Assembly (NCBI RefSeq): GCF_008801925.2 | Contig: NZ_CP062803.1 | Span: forward strand, 868,001-932,000 | From: Cupriavidus basilensis | GTDB taxonomy: Bacteria > Pseudomonadota > Gammaproteobacteria > Burkholderiales > Burkholderiaceae | Length of the DNA stretch: 64,000 bases | Direction of reading: 5' to 3' | Shown: positions 53,380-60,180 of the stretch, piece after piece | Layout of the letters: every line of letters starts with the position of its first letter | Numbering within the stretch: the stretch's first letter is position 1 | Translations under genes and position numbers: made by a program | Notes under the pieces: model-generated | Databases searched by the model: none | Told to the model about the DNA's origin: nothing | What the model saw: the letters and a program-made list of their open reading frames with translations, nothing else

Positions 53380-55623
53380 ATGCGAATCAGATACCTCGAA
53401 GCGCTGGCCGGCGGCAACCGCGGGCCAGCGGACGCCGGCGGCGTCGCCGCGCTGGACCGCCGCAGTTTTCTCAAGCTGACCGGCTTTGCCGGCGGCGGGC
53501 TGGCGCTCGGCATCCTGCCAGCCCAGGCCGCGCTGGCGCAGGAAGGCGCGGCGCCCAAGGCCCCGCCTTCGCCGCCGCAGGCGTTCGTGCTGATCGCGCC
53601 GGACAACACCGTCACGGTGGCGGTCAACCGGCTCGAATTCGGCCAGGGCGTGCATACGGCGCTGCCCATGGCGCTGGCGGAAGAGCTCGACGTGGACTGG
53701 CGCAACGTGCGCGCCACGCTGGCGCCCGCCGGCGATGCGTACAAGGACCCCGCCTTCGGCATGCAGATGACCGGCGGCTCCACCGCGCTCAATCACTCCT
53801 TCCAGCAGTACCGCGAGCTGGGCGCGCGCGCCCGCGCCATGCTGGTATCCGCCGCGGCCACGCAGTGGCAGGTCGACCCGTCGAGCTGCCAGGTGGCGCT
53901 GGGCGTGGTCACCTCCGGCAGCCATCGCGCCACCTTTGGCGAGCTGGCGCAGGCCGCCATGGCGCTGCCGGTGCCGCAGCAGGTCACGCTCAAGAACCCG
54001 GCGCAGTTCAAGCTCATCGGCAAGCCCACGCGCCGGCTGGACGCGCGCGGCAAGCTGGAGGCCACCACCGCCTTCGGCATCGACGTGCATCTCAAGAACA
54101 TGGTGGTGGCCGTGGTGGCACGCCCGCCGCGCTTTGGCGGCAAGGTGAAATCCTTCAACGCCGACAAGGCGCGCGCGATCAAGGGCGTGGCCGACGTGAT
54201 GCTGGTGCCGGTGGATCGCGGCGGCACCGGCGTGGCGGTGGTGGCCAATGGCTACTGGCCGGCCAAGCAGGCGCGCGACGCGCTGGAGATCGTGTGGGAA
54301 GACAGCGGCTCCAGCGTCTCCACCAAGGACCTGTTCGCGCAGTACAGGGCGCTGGCCGCGCAACCCGGCACGGTGGCGCTGCAGGCTGACATGGGCGCCA
54401 TGTCCGGCGCCGCGCGCACCATCTCGGCGGACTACGAGTTTCCCTATCTTGCGCATGCGCCGATGGAGCCGCTGAACTGCACCCTGCAGGCCGAGGTGTC
54501 GGGCAAGGCGGTGCAGAGCGTGAAAGTATGGGTGGGCTCGCAGTTCCAGACCGTGGACCAGGCCGCCATCGGGCGCGTGCTCGGGCTGCCGCCGGCCAAG
54601 GTCACGCTCAACACCATGATGGCGGGCGGCGGGTTCGGCCGGCGTGCCGTGCCCACCTCCGACTACCTGGTCGAAGCGGCCAACGTGCTGCTGGCCTGGG
54701 TCAAGAGCGGGCATGACGAACCGCTCAAGGTGATGTGGAGCCGCGAGGACGATATCCGCGGCGGCTACTACCGGCCGCTGCATGTGCACCGCGCGCGCAT
54801 CGGCACCGATGCGAAGGGGCAGGTGCTCGGCTGGCAGCATACCGCGGTCGGGCAGTCCATCCTCTCCGGCACGCCGTTCGAGGCATTCATGGTCAAGGGC
54901 GGCGTGGACTCGACCATGGTCGAAGGCCTGGTGGAGAACGACTACGGCTTCCCGCTGCAACTATCGGTGCATCACCCGCAGGTGGCGGTGCCGGTGCTGT
55001 GGTGGCGCTCGGTTGGCAACACGCACACCGCCTTCGTCAAGGAAACGCTGGTCGACGAAGTGGCCGTCAATGCCAGGCAGGATCCGGTGGCGTACCGCCT
55101 TGCGCGGCTGGACGCGGGCAAGCACGCGCGCCATCGCGCGGCGCTGCAGCTGGCGGTGGACAAGTCCGGCTACGGCAAGCGCAAGCTGCCCAAGGGCCAG
55201 GCCTGGGGCGTGGCGGTGCACGAGTCCTTCGGCACGGTGGTGGCCTATGTGGTGGAGGTGTCGCTGGTGAAAAACGAGCCCCATGTGCATCGCGTGACGG
55301 CCGGGGTGCATGCCAACCGCGTGGTCAATCCCATGACGGCCGAGGCGCAGGTGCAGGGCGCATGCGTGTTCGGGCTGGCGATGACGCGGCCGGGCTTTGC
55401 CATCGAGATCGAAAACGGCGCGGTGAAGAACAGCAATTTCCCCGACTATCCGCCGCCGCGCATCACCGATGCGCCGGTGGTGGATGTGTTCTTCGTGCCC
55501 TCCGAGGATCCGCCCACCGGGCTGGGCGAGCCGGGCGTGCCAGCCATTGCGCCAGCGGTGGCCAATGCGCTGTTCACGCTCACCGGCAAGCGCCAGCGGC
55601 AGTTGCCGTTCGTGCTCGCCTGA
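53380..55623 (+). CDS. Molybdopterin-binding large subunit, second IorAB-type hydroxylase
   Basis: A 747-residue TAT-exported catalytic subunit (twin arginine DRRSFLKLTGFAGGG, cleavage near AQAALA). The Moco loops include MAGGGFGRRAVPTSD, and the catalytic Glu lies in TGLGEPGVPAIAPAV. GGGFGRR is the canonical IorB form, unlike GGSFGAR in the first copy, so the two enzymes probably have different substrates (aldehydes versus N-heterocycles cannot be decided). No FAD subunit or dedicated cytochrome is adjacent. Confidence 0.9.
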   Translation: MRIRYLEALAGGNRGPADAGGVAALDRRSFLKLTGFAGGGLALGILPAQAALAQEGAAPKAPPSPPQAFVLIAPDNTVTVAVNRLEFGQGVHTALPMALAEELDVDWRNVRATLAPAGDAYKDPAFGMQMTGGSTALNHSFQQYRELGARARAMLVSAAATQWQVDPSSCQVALGVVTSGSHRATFGELAQAAMALPVPQQVTLKNPAQFKLIGKPTRRLDARGKLEATTAFGIDVHLKNMVVAVVARPPRFGGKVKSFNADKARAIKGVADVMLVPVDRGGTGVAVVANGYWPAKQARDALEIVWEDSGSSVSTKDLFAQYRALAAQPGTVALQADMGAMSGAARTISADYEFPYLAHAPMEPLNCTLQAEVSGKAVQSVKVWVGSQFQTVDQAAIGRVLGLPPAKVTLNTMMAGGGFGRRAVPTSDYLVEAANVLLAWVKSGHDEPLKVMWSREDDIRGGYYRPLHVHRARIGTDAKGQVLGWQHTAVGQSILSGTPFEAFMVKGGVDSTMVEGLVENDYGFPLQLSVHHPQVAVPVLWWRSVGNTHTAFVKETLVDEVAVNARQDPVAYRLARLDAGKHARHRAALQLAVDKSGYGKRKLPKGQAWGVAVHESFGTVVAYVVEVSLVKNEPHVHRVTAGVHANRVVNPMTAEAQVQGACVFGLAMTRPGFAIEIENGAVKNSNFPDYPPPRITDAPVVDVFFVPSEDPPTGLGEPGVPAIAPAVANALFTLTGKRQRQLPFVLA

Positions 55624-55638
55624 GCCCGGGCGCCGGGC

Positions 55639-56520
55639 TCAGGGCGCGCGGTTGTCGCCGGCCGCGCGCCAGGCCTGCGTGAAGCGCAGCAGGTCGTCGG
55701 CCGAGGCATCGGTGATGGCCGCGTAGCGCATGCCGTCCGACTCCCAGATCGCCAGCTGGTAGCCTTGGCGCGCCTCGATCTGCGGCGGTGCCTGGCTGCG
55801 GCCGGGGCTGGCGGCTGGCTTGCTGTCCGGCTTGTCCGTCGTGCGCAATGGCAGCACGAACACATCGATGGGGTGCTGGTTGCGGCGGTAGACCAGCACC
55901 GCCACTGGCCGCCCATGCACGTAATCGAGCCGTCCGCCGACCAGCGGGAACCCTTGCGGCGCGAGTTCCCGTACCGACGGTGCATAGTCGATCCGGCCAT
56001 TGAACCAGGGTTTGACGGTGTGGCGGTCCGACGAGGCGACATCGATCGTGTGCCCCGAGATCAGCGCGCGCACGTGGCTGCTAACCATCTCGCCTTCCAC
56101 CGTCGGCCCGGAGCCATCGCTCAGCGCGTACTGGACCATGCCGATGCCCAGCGTCGCCACCGTCAGCGCGGCCATGGCGGCATTGGCGGCGGGACCCCAT
56201 TCGAAATAGCGCCGCATCCGTTGCCACCATGCGCCACCGTTGCCGGAGGGCGCCGCCGCAGCGCTGGAGCCAGTCGCCTGTGGCGCTGGCGTGGCCTGGG
56301 CTGCGTCCAGCGCCGCTGTCACCCGCGCGCGCAGGGCCGGCCCCGCGCGGTGGTAAGGCGCATGCGCGCGCAACACCGCACGCAGTTCGCGCAGGTGGGC
56401 GAGTTGCGCGGTGCAGGCCGTGCATTGCGCCAGGTGCTGCTCAAGGCGCAAGGCGTCGCCCGCGCCGAGCTCACCGTCAGCACTGGCCTGCAGCAGCAGG
56501 CGGGCGTCATTGCAGTTCAT
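55639..56520 (-). CDS. Anti-sigma factor with zinc-finger motif, membrane-anchored
   Basis: A 293-residue protein. The N-terminal ZAS-like motif (EQHLAQCTACTAQL, H-x3-C-x2-C) is followed by an Ala-rich linker, one transmembrane segment (ANAAMAALTVATLGIGMVQYAL) and a ~150-residue periplasmic domain (VKPWFNGRIDYAPSV, GGRLDYVHGRPVAVLVYRR). The start overlaps the sigma-factor stop by 14 bp. It should hold the ECF sigma factor until an envelope signal is sensed. Confidence 0.85.
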   Translation of the reverse strand: MNCNDARLLLQASADGELGAGDALRLEQHLAQCTACTAQLAHLRELRAVLRAHAPYHRAGPALRARVTAALDAAQATPAPQATGSSAAAAPSGNGGAWWQRMRRYFEWGPAANAAMAALTVATLGIGMVQYALSDGSGPTVEGEMVSSHVRALISGHTIDVASSDRHTVKPWFNGRIDYAPSVRELAPQGFPLVGGRLDYVHGRPVAVLVYRRNQHPIDVFVLPLRTTDKPDSKPAASPGRSQAPPQIEARQGYQLAIWESDGMRYAAITDASADDLLRFTQAWRAAGDNRAP

Positions 56521-57205
56521 GGCCTGTCTCCCCGGCAGGTTGCGCCGGCGTGGCGCGGATGGTGGTTGCCGCGGCGGCCCTGCCCGTTGCCGGTGCGGTG
56601 GACAGGGTGCCTGCGGCGCCAAGGTCGGCGCCGCCCTGGTTGCCGGCGCCGCGCGAGCCTTCCGCGCGCAAGGCGAGCACCGCCGCCGCCAGCAGCTTGC
56701 GCGCGCGTGCCAGCCGCGACATCACGGTGCCCAGCGGGATATCCGCAATGACGGCGATATCGCGATAGGGCAGATCCTCCAGTTCACGCAGCACCAGGAC
56801 TTCCCGAAAGGCCAGCGGCAGGCGCTCCAGCGCCACATGCAGCAGCCGGACATCCTCGGCGCGCAACAGCCATTGCTCAGGGCTGTCGCCGTGGCCATCC
56901 TGCCAGCCGGGCAGCGGCTCGCCATCGAAATGCGCGTCGTCGTAGCCCGCGCTCTCGGCCTGGCCCGGCTGATGCCGCTTGCGCCAGGCGGTGAACCACG
57001 TGTTGCGCACGATCGCCAGCAGCCACGCGCGTGGCTGGTCGCCCCGGAAGCTGTCAAAAAAGCAGAAAGCCCGCAGGCAGGCTTCCTGCACCACGTCATC
57101 GGCCTCCACGGGGCTGCCCGATAGCCAGCGGGCCAGGTTGTAGGCGGCGTCGAGGTGCGGGAGCACCAGATCGTCGAAACGGCGGCGCTGGTCGGCAGCG
57201 TTCAC
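56507..57205 (-). CDS. ECF-type RNA polymerase sigma factor
   Basis: A 232-residue sigma-70 family protein with region 2 (AYNLARWLSGSPVEADDVVQEACLRAF), a short linker and region 4 HTH (LAFREVLVLRELEDLPYRDIAVI, PLGTVMSRLARARKLL). It carries a ~45-residue Ala/Thr/Gly-rich C-terminal tail. GTG 57205 is chosen because AAGGAG sits just upstream; ATG 57241 is an alternative. Its own promoter carries the same motif as the divergent gene. Confidence 0.88.
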   Translation of the reverse strand: MNAADQRRRFDDLVLPHLDAAYNLARWLSGSPVEADDVVQEACLRAFCFFDSFRGDQPRAWLLAIVRNTWFTAWRKRHQPGQAESAGYDDAHFDGEPLPGWQDGHGDSPEQWLLRAEDVRLLHVALERLPLAFREVLVLRELEDLPYRDIAVIADIPLGTVMSRLARARKLLAAAVLALRAEGSRGAGNQGGADLGAAGTLSTAPATGRAAAATTIRATPAQPAGETGHELQ

Positions 57206-57277
57206 GTCACTCCTTTGGCTCGGTGCCCGGGTTGGACGCATCGCGCGCCGTCCCCGTTCATTCCGTCTCTGCCGCGT

Positions 57278-57306
57278 ATACCGGGGATGCATTGAGTTTA
57301 TTCCCG
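57278..57306 (-). promoter_or_regulatory. ECF promoter for the sigma/anti-sigma operon
   Basis: On the minus strand CGGGAATAAAC (57306-57296), 12 bp, then CGGTAT (57283-57278). The leader is about 65 nt to the GTG start. Identical motif and spacing to the divergent promoter. Confidence 0.8.
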
Positions 57307-57345
57307 AATCTCACTGCCACCACGTAAAAAAAACTTCGCCGGCAA

Positions 57346-57374
57346 CGGGAATAAACACGCCGGCGCGCCGGTAT
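57346..57374 (+). promoter_or_regulatory. ECF promoter for the metallophosphoesterase/cupredoxin genes
   Basis: CGGGAATAAAC (57346-57356), 12 bp, CGGTAT (57369-57374), about 65 nt before the start codon. Matches the general ECF pattern of a GGAA-type -35 and a short -10. Confidence 0.8.
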
Positions 57375-57397
57375 GACAGGCAGGTCCCCAGCAACCT

Positions 57398-57432
57398 GAT
57401 CAATCCGATCAATCCGATCAATCCGATCAACA
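57398..57432. repeat. 9-bp tandem repeat (GATCAATCC), 3.9 copies, in a 5' leader
   Basis: Three perfect units and a partial fourth, lying between the ECF promoter and the GGAG ribosome-binding site of the metallophosphoesterase gene. Confidence 0.88.
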
Positions 57433-57445
57433 GATGGAGCTCAAT

Positions 57446-58327
57446 ATGCAGCGAGCATGGAAGCGGCGCGATTTTCTCGGGCTTGCCGCGTGCGCCGGCG
57501 GCGCGGTGTTTGTGTCGGCATTGCCCGGATGGGCCGCCGGACGCGACGAAGCGTTCTATTTTGTCCAACTCTCGGACGCGCACTGGGGGTTCCAGGGCCC
57601 CCCCAATCCCGACGCGCGCGGGACCTTGCCCAAGGCGGTGGCGGCGGTCAACGCACTAGCCGAGCCGCCGGATTTCCTGATGTTCACCGGCGACCTTACC
57701 CACACCACCGATGACCCCGCCGAGCGCCGCAGGCGCATGCGCGAGTTCCAGTCGATCATCGCCGCGCTCAAGGTGCCGGTCGTGCACCTGATGCCGGGCG
57801 AGCACGACGCCAGCCTGGACCAGGGCGAGGCCTACCGCGAACTGTTCGGGCCCACGCACTATGTGTTCGACCACAAGGGCGTGCACTTCATCGTGCTGGA
57901 CAACGTGTCCGATCCTGCCGGGCGGGTGGGCGCGGCGCAGCTCGACTGGCTCGCCGCGGATCTTGCGCAGCAGCCGCAGTCGGCGCGCATCGTGGTGTTC
58001 ACGCACCGTCCGCTGTTCGATCTGTATCCGCAGTGGGACTGGGCCACCCGGGACGGCGCGCAGGTCATCGAGCGGCTGATGCCGCATCCCAACGTGACAG
58101 TGTTCTATGGGCACATCCACCAGGAGCATCACCACATGACCGGGCATATCGCGCACCATGCGGCGCGCTCGCTGATGTTCCCGTTGCCGGCGGCGGGGTC
58201 GCAGCCGCAGCGCTTGCCGGTGCCGTGGGATCCGGCGCAGCCCTATCGGGGATTGGGCTGGCGGGAAGTGGAAGCGGGCAGGGCATCGGGGGATTTCGGG
58301 ATCGAGGAGAAGCCTGTCAATGGTTGA
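57446..58327 (+). CDS. TAT-exported metallophosphoesterase
   Basis: A 293-residue calcineurin-like phosphoesterase with a twin-arginine leader (KRRDFLGLAACAGGAVFVSA) so probably periplasmic. Metal-site motifs are DAH (LSDAHWG), GDLTH, FTHRP and GHIHQEHHH. The GNH[DE] motif is GEHD (MPGEHDASL), Glu replacing the usual Asn ligand. ATG 57446 has GGAG at 6-nt spacing; ATG 57434 in frame is less likely. Under the same ECF motif as the sigma operon; co-transcribed with the cupredoxin gene. Confidence 0.82.
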   Translation: MQRAWKRRDFLGLAACAGGAVFVSALPGWAAGRDEAFYFVQLSDAHWGFQGPPNPDARGTLPKAVAAVNALAEPPDFLMFTGDLTHTTDDPAERRRRMREFQSIIAALKVPVVHLMPGEHDASLDQGEAYRELFGPTHYVFDHKGVHFIVLDNVSDPAGRVGAAQLDWLAADLAQQPQSARIVVFTHRPLFDLYPQWDWATRDGAQVIERLMPHPNVTVFYGHIHQEHHHMTGHIAHHAARSLMFPLPAAGSQPQRLPVPWDPAQPYRGLGWREVEAGRASGDFGIEEKPVNG

Positions 58328-58392
58328 GCGGATCGTGCCACGCCGCTTTGAGCTGCTTTGGGTTGCTTTGAACTCGCTATCAGGAGTTGGTC

Positions 58393-58767
58393 ATGTCAGT
58401 CATCGGACGGGAAGGAATCAGCCGCAGGCGAGCGCTGTGCTGCTTGCTGGCGCTGGCGGGTGGGACGCCGCTGCTGCGCAGCGCGGCCGCCGCGCCAAGG
58501 GTGATCAAGGTGCATGCGCGCAAGTTTGTCTTTACGCCGAACCGGATTGCGCTGCGGGTCGGGGAGCCGGTGGTGTTCGAGCTGACCGCGCAGGATGTGA
58601 TCATGGGGTTTAGCGTGCCGGATCTCGGCATTCGGGAGGATTTGCCGCCCGGCAAGGTGGTGCGGGTTTCGGCTTTGCCTAAGGCGGCTGGCAGCTTTGG
58701 GTTCTTGTGCGATATTTTTTGTGGGTCCGGGCATGAGACGATGAATGGGGTGATTGAGGTGAGTTAG
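58393..58767 (+). CDS. CuA-like single-domain cupredoxin (cytochrome oxidase subunit II-type fold)
   Basis: A 124-residue exported protein (SRRRALCCLLALAGG leader). The CuA loop C-x3-C-x3-H-x2-M is complete: Cys106, Cys110, His114, Met117 (CDIFCGSGHETM). The other CuA ligand, the His normally in DV[IL]HSF of oxidase subunit II, is Met71 here (AQDVIMGFSVPDLGI). ATG 58393 follows AGGAG. Possible roles are periplasmic copper handling or electron transfer in the ECF response; the altered site argues against normal CuA chemistry. Confidence 0.8.
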   Translation: MSVIGREGISRRRALCCLLALAGGTPLLRSAAAAPRVIKVHARKFVFTPNRIALRVGEPVVFELTAQDVIMGFSVPDLGIREDLPPGKVVRVSALPKAAGSFGFLCDIFCGSGHETMNGVIEVS

Positions 58768-58769
58768 GT

Positions 58770-58856
58770 TGTTGCGACTGCGGCTGCGACTGCGGCTGCG
58801 GTTGCGGCTGCGACTGCGACTGCAACTGCAGCTGCAGCTGCAACTGCAACTGCAGT
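58770..58856. repeat. Imperfect hexanucleotide tandem repeat (TGCGRC/TGCARC)
   Basis: About 87 bp of 6-bp units directly after the cupredoxin stop. On the minus strand it could read as alternating Gln-Leu/Gln-Ser/Gln-Pro but has no gene context. Confidence 0.85.
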
Positions 58857-58860
58857 TTCA

Positions 58861-58910
58861 CCGCCCCTGCGGGGCGGCGACCTACTTTCTTGTCTTGCCA
58901 AGAAAGTAGG
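58861..58910. repeat. Pair of intergenic hairpins
   Basis: CCGCCCC/GGGGCGG (58861-58877) and a perfect 11-bp stem CCTACTTTCTT/AAGAAAGTAGG (58881-58910), followed by CAAAGAAGGCGCG. The core resembles the arm A/B junction hairpin at 14693-14716. Confidence 0.75.
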
Positions 58911-58927
58911 CAAAGAAGGCGCGCCGG

Positions 58928-59056
58928 ATGGGGCGACTACCCCCTCGGGCTTCGGCGAAAAGAGCGGCCGGGACCCAAACTCGCATCGCCTTAAGGCGAT
59001 ACTCAGACATGGGTCCCTCTTTTCCGCTCTTTTCACCGAAGCCCGAGGCGCCCCAT
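58928..59056. repeat. Long imperfect inverted repeat
   Basis: Arms 58928-58977 and 59010-59056 (ATGGGGCG...CTCGGGCTTCGG, GAAAAGAGCGG, GGGACCCA) pair over ~47 bp around a 32-bp loop that contains its own CGCCTTAAGGCG palindrome. Confidence 0.85.
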
Positions 59057-59099
59057 ACGGCCTAGGTGAACCTTGACGGCTCGCTTCGCATCGCCGTGG

Positions 59100-59129
59100 G
59101 TGATTCCCGCCCTTTCGGGCGGGAATCAC
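59100..59129. terminator. Strong hairpin
   Basis: Perfect 13-bp stem (GTGATTCCCGCCC / GGGCGGGAATCAC) with TTTC loop. No T-run; it ends the palindromic block that follows the cupredoxin gene and precedes the convergent small membrane protein gene. Confidence 0.6.
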
Positions 59130-59235
59130 GGCTACACCAGTTGGTTGATCTTGTCGTTGGTTGGCTCTGTGTTTACCTTAGTGTGAGGGCTACCACCGCC
59201 GGTGATTGGGTAAATGCTATGTGCGTGGTTGGCCT

Positions 59236-59604
59236 TCACGGCAGCACGGCGCGCAGGCGATCCAAGCGGGACGGCGGCAAGGCAATCGAATCACCATCTG
59301 ATGCCTCGATGCCGTAGTAGACAGCCTTGCCGTTCAGGTCCCAGTCAAGAATCTTTTCGTCTGCTGTATAGGTGCGCTCGGCGAGCACGGTGTCCTCGCC
59401 GTTTCGAAAAATCCGTAGACGCACTGTGACAAGTCCCTTCCAGTAGTCAATGACGCATTGCTCCGCGACATAGGTGCTGTTGTCCGACTCGTGACGGGTG
59501 CAGTGGTTGGCGGTCGCTCGCAATCTCGCATTTTGTATGTAGCAGACAAGAAGAACGAGTAGCACGACATAGATAGTCCAGCGCATTATTCTGGTGACTC
59601 TCAT
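59236..59604 (-). CDS. Small membrane-anchored protein of unknown function
   Basis: A 122-residue protein with one N-terminal transmembrane helix (MRWTIYVVLLVLLVCYIQNA), then an extracytoplasmic domain (Cys pair CTRHESDNSTYVAEQC; TVRLRIFRNGEDTVLAERTYTADE). The start overlaps the stop of a truncated upstream frame by ATGA. Base composition is clearly less GC-rich than its neighbours, suggesting transfer. No family recognised. Confidence 0.6.
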   Translation of the reverse strand: MRVTRIMRWTIYVVLLVLLVCYIQNARLRATANHCTRHESDNSTYVAEQCVIDYWKGLVTVRLRIFRNGEDTVLAERTYTADEKILDWDLNGKAVYYGIEASDGDSIALPPSRLDRLRAVLP

Positions 59605-59858
59605 ATCTCAAACTCCATCACAATCGGACGATCCAACTTGATAATCCTCCTGTTGGAAAACAGCAGCAGGTCACCGCCTTGTTTGTGTTCTGCCTGCCAT
59701 TTCCTGAAGTCTTTGTTCTGTACCGGGTGGAACACATTGCCTTTCGTTAGTCGTCCGTTCCCTGCTATCGGATGCAACAACCAGTCATCGCCCCGTTTGG
59801 TAGCCAGTTCAACATTGAGCCGAAAACCGCATAGGGAATCAATCAGACAAATCCGAAT
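59601..59858 (-). pseudogene. 5'-truncated reading frame coupled to the small membrane protein
   Basis: An 85-codon open segment with no ATG or GTG near its beginning, entered directly after an in-frame TGA. It reads ELATKRGDDWLLHPIAG, RLTKGNVFHPVQNKDFRKW, DLLLFSNRRIIKLDRPIVM. It looks like the C-terminal end of a larger soluble protein and shares the ATGA overlap and lower GC of the next gene. The family is not recognised; a toxin-with-partner or polymorphic-effector remnant is one possibility. Confidence 0.45.
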
Positions 59859-60180
59859 TCATCCTCGACGCTTGCAAATTCTTGCAATCGACAGAAGCGT
59901 CGGAGTGCGGGAGCGTGGTGTAGCAACGAGAGAGGCCCCCGGCATCGCACGAACACCGAGAGGCAAACCAGCCTTTTCCGAGTCGCCGAAAGTCAGCGGT
60001 GCTTGACACACGGTTGCACTCAGCCGCGCACGTAAACGCCGATAAAACAATCGCTTGGTTGGCGGTTTACCTTATGAAGGTTCGATTTTCCGGGTTCCCG
60101 TCCCCGCTTGCGGGAAAGGGGGGCGGGGCCGGGGGAGAGGGCAGGCGCTTGCAAGAACCGGGGGTCGCATTGACCGGCCC
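59859..60180. other. 322-bp intergenic region, no gene recognised
   Basis: Mixed-composition DNA between the truncated frame and the RND pump stop. It contains a G-rich stretch (60117-60150) and no supported frame. Confidence 0.5.

Noticed and set aside
58679..58861. Gln-Leu/Gln-Pro repeat peptide on the minus strand
   Set aside because: It is entirely explained by the hexanucleotide repeat and overlaps the cupredoxin 3' end antisense.
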